NCBI RefSeq assembly: GCF_026151205.1 | Contig: NC_087082.1 | Coordinates: 12,991,865-13,055,864 of the forward strand | Source of the DNA: Bolinopsis microptera | Lineage: Eukaryota; Ctenophora; Tentaculata; Lobata; Bolinopsidae | Reading direction: 5' to 3' | DNA length: 64,000 bases | The notes under the pieces: model-generated | Told to the model about the DNA's origin: nothing | What the model saw: only the letters and a program-made list of their open reading frames with translations | The model's database searches: none | Shown here: positions 1 through 10,038 of the stretch, one piece after another | How the letters are laid out: every line of letters begins with the position of its first letter | Position numbering within the stretch: position 1 is the first letter of the stretch | Program-made: the position numbers and the translations under genes

Positions 1-894
1 TAAATAAAGACGATTTATTTTATGACAAAAAATGAAGTATAAATTGTTATCTATCTGATTAAAAAATTTTGATTCAGTTAAATAGAAAAATCGCCAGCCT
101 CGGTTATATTCTCAATTATCTACTAGTACTAATACCTTAATTGAAGTGAATTCAATTGCAGTCACGGTACCATTGGTCTAGAATAATTTGCCTAACCAGT
201 ATCTTTCGGTTTAAGTGCATCAATCACTATCATAAATTTAAGATAAATCTATGATACATCTAAGATGAGTTTAGCATAAATCTAGCATAAATACAGTATA
301 AATCTAGCGTAAATTAGCCTTAAGCTAATGTAGCGTATATCACTATTCTAGAATCTGGAAAGTTAAAACAAGTTGCCAACGATTTGGGTTATCTTGTTCA
401 AAAGTTCAAAGGAATTCGTTTGTTTGGACACGTGACACATCTGGAACAATCGGATTGCAAGCTCAATTGTCACAGCCACTCAACTATTCTGCTACAATTG
501 TTGCCACGTGTCAAAGCTGAATTTAACCATCTCGTCCATAAAAGAAATTTGCAAGCCGATAAAATGTTTTCGTAAGCAATTGTTTCCGTAAGCAATTGTT
601 TCCGTAAGCAAGTGATCAACAAGCCGATTTTGGCATCCATGCCAAACTTTAATTTTAACAGTTTAGAACACCGCCTTTTCAAACAGAAGTTTGCATGAAG
701 GAAAACTTGGGACAATAGAACAGCGCGGAACAGTTTCATCAAACACGTATCTGTGAGTGTGGGGGAGGGGTACAGTGTACACTGTGGAGGAGGCGTACAC
801 TGTACGCTCTTAATCTAACGATTATATCATCTCACATCGTTACTACAAATTAAAGTTAACTTTACAGTTCTAAAACGAACATATACAAGAGTCG
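1..894. other. Gene-free AT-rich stretch with small repeats
   Basis: I see no coding exon. The stretch has a loose run of 'agcataaatctag'-like repeats around 255-320. Three tandem copies of a 16-bp unit (cgtaagcaattgtttc) lie at about 571-615. The two ORFs that overlap at 384-742 on opposite strands have no domain-like composition and no splice context. Confidence 0.6.
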
Positions 895-1658
895 TTAAGT
901 CTTTTTAGCTTTAGTCCCTGAGAAGGGAAATGGTGGTGTCGGCTCGCTCTCCGTACTCTCGTGATCGCTCACTTCTCCTCCTCTTGGAAGCATGAAGGTA
1001 ACTGACTTAGTTGAAGGGCAGTTAGTTGTGCTGGAGGTAGCTGACGATTTTATAGATGGGGCGCAGTTACCTGGTTTGGCGGATACCTGGGAAGAATTTG
1101 ATCATAGAAAGTTATAATTTCAGTTGTCTCGGTTGAAAGGTAATATTGTGGTGATGTCTAGAACAAAAAAGCGCTGTAAGTGTAAGTATAAAAATAATTT
1201 CAATTTCAAACCTTTCTGAGAAATGCTTTGTCTGATATCTCAGTGTTTGGTGACTTCACTCGTCTCAGTGCTGGTTGAGACCTCGGTCTTTGCTGTGAAT
1301 CTATAACTACAAGCAAGTATTCTAAATTACGTTAGTACAGCAATGAATACTTATAGTTGTACCCACAACTAGATACACATATAATAATCAGATATCAGCG
1401 GCAAATTTCACTTAATTCATTAATGGTGAGGTTTACGAAATTTATCACTTCCGCAATCTCACTTTTCACAAATCCGGGATACTGACTTGAGGATCTGCGT
1501 GTTTTATCATTAGTAGGTTTCCCTGAAGATACTCTCAACCTCTGCAACTTCTCCCAGTACTGATACTCCACATAGTGATGAAGTCTCCTCTCGAACTGCC
1601 ACCGATCTAATTCAATCGTCATTGCTGCCGGGTGATCTAAAATGTCAGAATCTTCCAT
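895..1658 (-). CDS. Small 3-exon gene, unrecognised 160-aa protein
   Basis: The model is minus-strand exons 1463-1658 (start ATG at 1658-1656), 1212-1306 and 895-1086 (stop TAA at 897-895). The junctions are GTGAAAA|gtgaga, tag|TTATAG, AGAAAG|gtttga and cag|GTATCC, and all keep phase, giving 160 aa. The N-terminal 50 residues are rich in aromatic and charged residues and probably helical (RWQFERRLHHYVEYQYWEKL). The rest is Ser/Thr/Pro-rich and low in hydrophobics, with an acidic stretch followed by PPFPFSG and a lysine-rich end, so it is probably disordered. I do not recognise the family. An alternative donor (GAA|gtgata) would change a few residues at the first junction. The third exon has no in-frame ATG near its start, which is why it is easily missed. 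Confidence 0.6.
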
Positions 1659-4052
1659 AAAAAAGTGTAGCTTTTGACTAGTGTCTAGTATCGCGTATTT
1701 ATTGTAGGAGACTCAAAAAAGCAAACTTTAAAATACAGGTCATGAGTATATAATAGCTTACTGAAGAAAATAAATGTCACATATCTTTCACTTTGGCAAT
1801 GTGTTATCATCTAACACTGACGCAGCTTGCACTATACACATTGTTCATGTTATTAACTTAATGAAAACGTTTTATCTGCACTCTAAAAGCAAGCTGTACT
1901 CTTAAATCTTGGCACAATTGAGCTATCTCTGCTAGATGCGTGATATTATGTAAAGTATAGACTTTTAAAACAATGAAAAGAAAACTATGACTATATCTCT
2001 TGCATAACTCTAATATGATTGAAAAATATATATGGATTGTCATTATTATATTAGAAAGACCGAGAATAAATAAAAGTTCTAGTTCTTCTCGGTGATAAGT
2101 TTCATAGATCTGCAACAATGAACAAATCAATTTTGCTTTAACAGAAGAGGCAAGACTCAAGAGCCACAAATTTGAAAATGTACGGATCTGTATTGATAAT
2201 TCTACAGTATAATAGCTGTGTAACTGTACAGTATGGGAACTATAGCTGTGCAACTATACAGTATAGCTGTGCATTGTGCAACTATACAGCAAGGGAAATC
2301 AAAAAATGCAATATTATGTTCTAAAACTCAATTATAAAAACGGTTATCTTCATGACTAGTGCAGTCCCTGGCGATTGCCTAATTGTCGTAAACCCTAACT
2401 AGTTTACATCTGCACTCTAACTGGAACTTATGAGAATGATGCGGATCATCGGTTATATCTAATAAACAGAACCAATCCAGCTGAACATTGAAATGGAATC
2501 TCTGAACCAATATGTGATTCGAAGGTTCTACTGATCATAACGGGACGATGCGTAGACTTCTAACGAGATAAATAAATAATTATTTGGGTATCAGAAAAGC
2601 GAAAGTTACATAATTGAAAGAGTTAAGGGTATAAACTCAATAGTTTACGCTCTAGTTCTGCACTATTTTCTCACGAAAATTCTCTGAAGAAAAAAACAAG
2701 TATCAATGATCAAGCAAACGATATTAAAATGTAACTAAGCATATTTTATCATTTTTCCTGCATGTAAATACTACTAACGGCAATCCATCTGGATTTAAGC
2801 TGGTTACCAAGCCAATAAACATAATTCCACGTCAAACGTAAGCTTTTAAAGGATTAAAATCTTTATGGTTCTCCACGATTCCCACAAAGCTATAAGTTAA
2901 TATGACAAAAAAAGCAACGTTACAAGTTCACCAGCCAAATGCCAACCAAATTCTCTGAAATCTGAAAATTTGACAATATATCCTAGCTGTGATTAGCTGA
3001 TTGTTTTTGCTTGCCTTCAAGTATAATGTTTGTCATGCAGCTTCTCTCTCCGGCACTTGTGCATTGCTCCACAGATTAACACTGTGACTAACAGAATGAT
3101 AGCTATTAGTGAAAACTGTTTTTAATAACCCGATCCCCGAATATGGTTTTTGCAATTGAATTTGAAACGCTGGCTGCATACCATTACCAGCATACAAAAT
3201 TTGATTCTGGGAGAATATTGGATTAAGGAACATACAGAATCTGAGGACCTAAAAACTTGACCGAAATTTCTACCTTATAATTGTTCGAATATGAAAATCG
3301 GGCTCTTCAATTTATTAACTAAATTCAGTGTAAAGGGACCCATTAACCCTTTGAAAGTTGGATCTGCTTTAGTCAATCACAGCCGAACTCAGAGAACAAA
3401 CTTAGGTATCTAAATCTAACTGTCAACTGCAGTTTGAAAATTCAAAAACCCTCCAAACCCGAATATTTGATACTGACAAAATGATAGCTATTGGTGAAAG
3501 CTGTTTTCAAACCAGACCACGGATTATGGTCATTGCAATTTGGAACATTTGTTGCTTACCACTACCACTAATCTATTCAAGCATTTCTATATGATATGTA
3601 TAATAGTAAATGTAATGTGTAATAGTAAATGGATCCCGATTAATACAAATTCTCGGAGGAATACAAATCTGCAGAGAAAATGTTGAATTATTCAAAATCC
3701 GATTTTGGGAGAACATTAGATTCCGAAGACCTAATGTTGACCGAAATTTGCTGATGACCTTACATTTCTATTCACTTTATTTGGTCATAAATCATGAAAG
3801 TTTATCAGCTATGAGCTATGCTAGCACACCACCATCGAGTTATTTATTGACGTGTCTGCATCGAATTTAATATAAAATGGATAAAATAAATTTGACGGGT
3901 TAAAATTAAATAGACAAAATGTAAGGAGACCCATCATGATCCCTTTGCAAGTTGGATTAACAGTTTTGGCCGATTACAGTTAGACTCAGACAAACAGCTT
4001 GGTAAACTATAATTTGTTTGTGAATAATGAAAATCATGTGCTTGCTGGTCAC
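1659..4052. other. Intergenic, no gene seen
   Basis: This is AT-rich sequence upstream of the small gene at 895-1658. The only local structure is a degenerate repeat of 'ctgtgcaactatacag' near 2215-2290. The two overlapping minus-strand ORFs at 1858-2253 and 3033-3233 lack splice context or recognisable motifs. The promoter of the small gene should lie just above 1658, but I see no clear TATA or Inr element to name. Confidence 0.5.
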
Positions 4053-4060
4053 ATTTGTAG

Positions 4061-5443
4061 CATGGGCACATATTAGGTGCGATGGGTGCGGGATCGCACA
4101 ATTTACCGTTTTCCGCACACTTCCGCATAATTTATTGTTTTCCGCACATTTCCGCACATTTTGTAATTATCTGCATATTTCCGCATAATCTAGCATTTTC
4201 CGCGTAATTTCGCATAATTTTGAAATTTTCGCGTTAAGATTTTCGAGTGTAAAACCAAAATATGTTAAAAGTTGGGCACTTTTAGGACCGTGACTCAGGC
4301 CCTTTCGGGACCCTGGCCCAGGCCCTTTCGGGACCCTGACCCAGGCCCTTTTGGAACTCATGCTTAGGTCACGTGACCCGGTTACCACGTGACCCAGGCC
4401 CTTTCGGGACCGTGACCCAGGCCCTTTTGGAACTCATACCTAGGCCACGTGACCCAGTTACCACGTGACTCAGGCCCTTTCGGGACCCTGACCCAGGCCC
4501 TTTCGGGACCCTGACCCAGGCCCTTTCGGGACCGTGACGCAGGCCCTTTTGGAACTCATGCTTAGGTCACGTGACCCGGTTACCACGTGACCCAGGCCCT
4601 TTCGGGACCGTGACCCAGGCCCTTTCAGTTTCGGGACCCTGACCCAGGCCCTTTCGGGACCGTGACCCAGGCCCTTTCGGGACCGTGACCCAGGCCCTTT
4701 TGGAACTCATGCTTAGGCCACGTGACTCAGGCCCTTTCGGGACCGTGACCCAGGCCCTTTCGGGACCGTTACCCAGGCCCTTTCGGGACCGTTACCCAGG
4801 CCCTTTCGGGACCGTGATCCAGGCCCTTTCGGGACCGTGACCCAGGCCATTATGGAACCCTCGTCGTTACCGTACTTTGATTATAGTGTATCAGTTATCA
4901 TTCGTAGGTGATAATAGAAGAAGTAGGTGTAAAGGGTAATGAGCTTTATTCGTTGCAGCGTTGGCTTTATAGTGGGCTTAATGGATCTTGGATCAAATGG
5001 TTCACAAATACTGACGATCAATGCCAACAAGCGTGTCACATATTTGCGATCACGCATGGGATCTGATCGACTCTATCAAGAGGCGTCTTCAAATAACTGC
5101 GTCCTGATTCCTGATCTCTACCAGATCAAGTCACTGTTCCCAGATAACTGAATCTCAATATAGGTTCAATCATGGTCTTAGTAAAGAACTACACCCTGAT
5201 CAGTAACACATAAACAGACCTATTTTTAATAAGAGCGGCGGTTATACGTTTAGAATTTCCAAAGTCCTCGAGAAAATGCAAAAAAAAACCCGCACAATTC
5301 CCGCACAAATTTCGAAAAAATCGCCGCACATTTGCCGCATAATTGGTAAAAATTTACCGCACCTTACCGCACATTTTACCTTTATAGTCGGGTGCGGTAC
5401 CGCATAATTTCGACTTTTTTACCGCACCTAATATGTGCCTCTG
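4061..5443. mobile_element. hAT-like non-autonomous transposon (1383 bp) with 8-bp TSD
   Basis: The sequence is flanked by a perfect 8-bp direct repeat, atttgtag, at 4053-4060 and 5444-5451. The ends are inverted repeats: CA-tg-GGCACATATTAGGTGCG on the left and the same with CA-ga on the right, so 17 identical bases follow the 2-bp mismatch. An 8-bp duplication and CA(G)-type termini are typical of the hAT superfamily. Both subterminal regions (4080-4220 and 5275-5430) are crowded with CCGCAC/CCGCATAA motifs, the usual arrangement of transposase-binding repeats. The interior holds a minisatellite and about 400 bp of unrelated sequence, with no transposase, so the element must be mobilised in trans. 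Confidence 0.85.
4272..4862. repeat. 23-bp minisatellite inside the hAT-like element
   Basis: There are about 20 copies of the unit caggccctttcgggaccgtg+acc, with interspersed longer variants carrying ggaactcatgcttaggtcacgtgacc. The palindromes CACGTG and TTCGGGA..-like recur. The array is GC-rich compared with the surrounding AT-rich DNA and is wholly contained in the transposon at 4061-5443. It was probably carried, and possibly expanded, within it. Confidence 0.85.
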
Positions 5444-5650
5444 ATTTGTAGTGCAGCTGAAATGATTATGTCAGTGGCATGAAATCACTGGGCCGACTTT
5501 TTGTTTGTATTACCGAAAATTTGTCATCGGATTACTATATTCTTAAGACTTTAAAAAAAGGCAACCGCCCTAGATTAAAACCAGCGCATGACTCTACTTG
5601 TCTCACGTTACGATTTTTTGAAAAATACACGTTTTTTGAGCTTTTTAGCG

Positions 5651-5903
5651 TTATTTGGTAGGCAGATTCTGCCATCTGGAATCGTCATTGTATTCTTGTT
5701 GCTCAAGTTTATGCATAGCGGCGTCAATTCTTGACTGTTCATCGTAATTATAATTTAGACACGTGATATACGTTTTGTTTTTTAGTTGTATCATGACTGA
5801 TTGTGTGTTATGAGGCTCATTCATTAGAAATTTCATGTTCCCGCGATCAACTCTTGTTGTAGCTCCGCCCCTAACAAGCCCACAAAATGGTATCAACTTC
5901 GAA
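5651..5903 (-). CDS. Possible terminal exon of an unplaced gene
   Basis: An open frame runs from a good acceptor (tttaattgtttag|TTCGAAG) to a TAA stop at 5653-5651. It encodes about 83 aa, ending in a polar, helix-like tail (DEQSRIDAAMHKLEQQEY...). There is no ATG at the frame start, so if real it needs an upstream exon. I found none between here and the terminal exon of the next gene at 6157. It could be an alternative 3' exon of that gene, but the phase does not match directly, or a gene relic. I do not recognise the family. Confidence 0.3.
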
Positions 5904-6156
5904 CTAAACAATTAAAACACGTACAACTAATAAACTGCACATTGGAGTTAACAAGGCACAAAATAAAGCGTTTACTCAAAACAACTACAAACAACAACCT
6001 TAAAACAAGAAAAAAACACATTACACATTGACTTTAGATATAGCGTAAGAAAAAGTACACCGGATAATACTCTCCTACGTATAGAGCTCTCAATCTATAT
6101 GTACAAATATAATACATGAGAACACACACATATTCCAGCACCACATACTCAACTAC

Positions 6157-7617
6157 TCAGAATAGAGGCTGCTTGTCCAGCTGAGTGGCTGCCATCTTCT
6201 GATAAACCTGATTGTATACGTCACGTACATCAGACATCTCTTCTTCCAACACAGTACCTACACGGTATACCTGGTGTGATTACTGATTGTACTCAGTACT
6301 GAGTAGTGAGGTGGAAGTTGAGTGGCACACTAACATATGTCTGTGTGAGTGAGTCATGACTCTGCAATCTCTCTAAACTCTTTGAAGGTTCATGCACGAT
6401 CTCTACTGATCATGCACATTCATCAAGCAAGCTCATCAGTGTGTGTGTCGCTGGGATAGTTCATGGATTTTGTTGAGACTGTGAAAAGTGTTTGCTTCTT
6501 AACGTGAAATACACATGGAATTATTTTTATTTAACTCGACCTTATTTGCAATCATTTGGACGGTGTAACAGGAAATTAGAAAACTATAACTAGTGCAAAA
6601 TTAAAATGTTGAAATTGTCACGAATATATCTACGGTGGCTCAGAGACCCACCATCGTTTTAAAATAGATTTGAAAAAAAAACCCGATGTCAAATCGTTCT
6701 ATATTTTAATATTGAATTGGAATTTCATGGCGCCCCACGAAAACCTCACCGATCAACGGCGAACCTCCACGCGGTGTGGGGTGGGTGGCTCGAACGGGAG
6801 GTGCATGGGTGTTTCTAACCTATGCAAAGGAAGGGACTAGCTCCATCTCTACAACAATTAAGGAAAGGCTCTAATATATATGTAATAGCCTCTACTAGTA
6901 CTAACTACTAACCTTAGAACCGCAGCATAACCGCAGGAAACTCACAGGCTCCCACATCTCATGTAACCCCAAGATTTGGTTTTGGATCGGACACTCAAAA
7001 CAACGATAGAGGAGCGGTATATACGCTCACTGGCTACCACGTCTCGGTAACCCTAAGACTCTAACAGTAACACTTAACAGACTCTAACTCGCTCACAGGC
7101 TTCCACGTCTCGTGTACCCTAGGATTTGGTTTTGGATCGGACACTCAAAACAACGATAGAAGAGCGGTCTACACCGACACGCTCACAGGCTACCATGTCT
7201 CGTGTAACCCCAGGATTTAACACGCTCACAGGCTACCACGTCTCGTGTAACCCCAGGATTTAACACGCTCACAGGCTACCACGTCTCGTGTACCCTAGGA
7301 TTTGGTTTTGGATCGGACACTCAAAACAACGATAGAGGAGCGGTCTACAGTGACGTTACACCTACAGGAACATTGCTTACTCCTACGAGTTGCACGTAGC
7401 AGGCCATGACCTCCCCTGCAGAAGTCCCTGTATTTCCGTTGTTGGCCCGTCGGGGTTGCACCATACCAGGGGCGGTGGTACTGGTAACAGAACTTCAAGA
7501 CTCTCGGAGTCTGTTGTCGATATCTATGTTTAATATATTTATGGTAGGTATATAATTTGGGAGTCTCTCTCACCAGCAGCAGGAGTTGGGGAAATGCAGA
7601 CACGTTGTGAAAGCCAT
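6157..7617 (-). CDS. Small 3-exon gene, unrecognised 85-aa protein
   Basis: The exons are 7574-7617 (ATG at 7617-7615, donor TGCTG|gtgaga), 7381-7480 (acceptor ttaccag|TACC, donor GTAGGA|gtaagc) and 6157-6270 (acceptor caccag|GTATAC, stop TGA at 6159-6157). The phases agree across both introns and give 85 aa. The first 17 residues are Cys-rich. The C-terminal half is a likely amphipathic helix (VGTVLEEEMSDVRDVYNQVY then QKMAATQLDKQPLF). I do not recognise it. The two downstream exons are better supported than the first: the first exon is also open in another frame (…DGFHNVSAFPQLLLL) that would need a different junction. Intron 2 contains the tandem array at 6930-7335. Confidence 0.5.
6637..6740 (+). 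repeat. Dispersed repeat, copy 1
   Basis: About 105 bp, starting with a ggctcaga...ccatcgttttaaaat block and ending with a gaatttggaatttcatggc-like block, is repeated in inverted orientation at 9105-9226. Similarity by eye is high but with indels. It lies in intron 2 of the 85-aa gene. It is probably a fragment of an interspersed element. Confidence 0.6.
6930..7335. repeat. Tandem array of 'cgctcacaggctaccacgtc' units
   Basis: The core cgctcacaggctaccacgtc is repeated at least six times at irregular spacing, with three 41-42-bp perfect-looking units at about 7175-7300. It alternates with a second block (ggttttggatcggacactc, then aaaacaacgataga) that occurs three times, near 6978, 7132 and 7304. 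The array lies immediately downstream (in gene sense) of the donor of exon 2 of the 85-aa gene. Confidence 0.8.
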
Positions 7618-8006
7618 CGTATGACCGTAAGGAAGGCTTACTGTCGATCTTTACAGCCTAATTGCCCAAACGATGCGTGACTAGCACTCACAATCACATT
7701 AAAGCCTCATAGAAAATAAGATTACACACATTATGTTCCTTCTACAGTGTTTTAATGTGTTTACTTTGAGTACTCTCATGCTAGTAGTTAGCGTTTATTG
7801 TCGGGCAGCCAGCGGGTTATCTTTTATTTTATTTTTTTGTTTGTTTATAGAGCTGCACGCCGTATATTTCCAGGTTCATTATTATATATAATGCAGGACT
7901 TCCAGGCAATGAGCATGGTTCTAGGACACACTCAACTAGGGAAGTTGAGAGGCGGGTTAGCCATTATACGAAACACCTTATTATATTAATAGAATTAGAA
8001 CGCTAT

Positions 8007-8807
8007 TACCTTACTCGGGATTATTATGACCGGGATAAAGTGGCGGGTTTAGGGTAATTTCGCCATATTTTTCCCGAACCACATTTTCACCGGTCGTTAA
8101 TAAACCCGCCGACTCAGCTTTTAGGGTTCCCAAGGGGTATGGGTGCTCATATTTTAATGGTTGTCTTATATTCACTAAAGAAGACTATTGGGACACTTGT
8201 TGTAGGTTTTTCGACTTCATTTGGCTAAAATTGCAAAAAATTCGCCTTTTTGCCCAATTCTTGTCATATATCCTTATTGTCAAAGTTGATTTAAATAGGC
8301 CAATTTTTAATTTCTTAGGTAGGACTATCTCTACATAATGAAATAGGACTCAAAGTAAAAGTAACAGTTAAATTAAAACTCGAATTAATTAAAACGGTCA
8401 ATAACATGAATCAGTTTCATCAGTCATTTATTCATAATTCTAAACAATGTGAACGATGCATTCTTTCGAAGATTTTCTACAAATTGAGTCATAATGGTTA
8501 TTTGATACACGTAAACATGTAATGCTAATTCAAAACAACGAATTTGCTAGAGTCTACTTTCAACAATTATTGATAATTCGACTTGTTTCACAAGTTTTAG
8601 CAATGCGAAAATTTCTGAACCTGCTTATCTCTAATAAGGAAATTTACATCTGAGACAACATTTTTGAATCTAAAATTGAAAGGTTGGACACCGGTAAAAT
8701 GGCGACCGGGAAAATGTGGTGGGTTTCGAGCAATTTCGCCATATTTTTCCCGAACCATATTTTAACCGGTCGTTAATAAACCCGTCATAATAATCCCGAG
8801 TAAGGTA
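8007..8807. mobile_element. TIR element (801 bp), non-autonomous
   Basis: The left end TACCTTACTCGGGATTATTA, continuing TGAC, is repeated in inverted orientation at 8784-8807. That is 24 matching bases. Inside each end a second block (aatttcgccatatttttccc then gaacca..ttt.accggtcgttaataaaccc) appears as a direct repeat at about 8055-8108 and 8733-8785. There is no ORF of note. I could not define a clean target-site duplication: the flanks are acgctat and gtattac. The superfamily is unresolved. Confidence 0.7.
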
Positions 8808-10038
8808 GTATTACTACTATTACCTACATACATTCATTTGCATCCTTTAAAGATTTAAGATCTTCAATTTCAAATGCAATTTATAAAGCTCATTTACTTT
8901 CATGTTATTACCTTGTTTGCAATGTCTTTTTTCGTGTTCATGAGTGCCTTAAGTTTAGCTTATTGCTCTTTTTAATCCTTATAGTTGTTCAATCCTTTAA
9001 ATGATTAGCCTATTTCAGTGATGTCATAATCATACTACTTTCACACCTACACGGCATTTTCACAAGAATTTTGTTACAATTTAAGGGCGAGCGATTTAGT
9101 GGGAGCGGGCGCCGGCGGGTTGAGCCATGAAATTCCAAATCCAATTCAATTTCAATTTTCAATATTAAACGATTTGAAATCGGTTTTTTCGAATCAATTT
9201 TAAAACGATGGCGTGTCTGAGCCATCATATCGTAACGAAAGATAAACAATGCGGCGAAGGCAGTAGAGCAGACTGGAGATATGAGACTCATCCATTCCTG
9301 GGGCTCAGAAAAAGGTTGAATTCTACTAAAAACCTTTACTGGTAGTTTATTATAACAAAAATAAATTTCACACACTACATTAAGCTTAAAAGCTTCAAAA
9401 TAATATGTGGATGTAACGGTAAACAGATATTCAAGTAGTGTGATTGTAATGTGACAATCCTAGAGCGAATAGCGGTTCGTGAATATAAATATAATTGTTT
9501 TAACTTTTTAAAAATTTCACATTTCCGCATTTTGTCTGATTGATTAGACTAAAGAATCAATAACATGTTCTAAGTTAATTTTTATGATTTAAACATGTCA
9601 TCTCACACTTTAAATCACTTTGACTAAAGATGTTTTGCCAAAACATTTTTAACATTGTTAACATTTTTAATTTTTTAGTCATTCCACTCGAACATGATAT
9701 TTTGTTTGATATAAATAAATAACTCATTTTAAAATGGCGTAATTAGGATCATGAATTGTTATGGGAAGGTCTGAATCGTGATTTTTCTCGATTAAACGAA
9801 ACGAATTTAAATTGCAAAATCAAAATAAATGTTCCTTGTTGGCTGCGGCCAAATTTTAAAAACAATCACATTGAAAGCAAATAGCAAATCTGAATTGTTA
9901 AAAAAATTAATAATTAAATTTAAAATAAATGAAATCGAATCACACCAAAAAAATGGCGAAAAAGCGATAAAATAATTTCACAAATACTCGTCTGAAAATT
10001 GTAAACCTAATGCAGTCTGTTTCCTAAAATTCCTTTTG
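8808..10038. other. Intergenic between the 85-aa gene and the rabphilin-like gene
   Basis: This is AT-rich sequence downstream of the rabphilin-like gene. A second copy of the 6.6-kb dispersed repeat lies at 9105-9226 on the minus strand. A minus-strand stretch at about 9226-9303 follows a fine acceptor (caacctttttctgag|CCCC) and is open in two frames, but the reading runs straight into the repeat and stops. I do not call it a gene. Confidence 0.5.
9105..9226 (-). repeat. Dispersed repeat, copy 2 (inverted relative to 6637-6740)
   Basis: The reverse complement aligns by eye with 6637-6740 from ggctcaga through the gttttaaaat block to ggaatttcatgg. The end nearest 9105 is GC-rich (gcgggcgccggcgggttg). 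Confidence 0.6.

Noticed and set aside
9010-9375. 121-aa minus-strand ORF
   Set aside because: It crosses the boundary of the dispersed repeat at 9105-9226. Its two halves have unrelated composition and no motif is recognisable.
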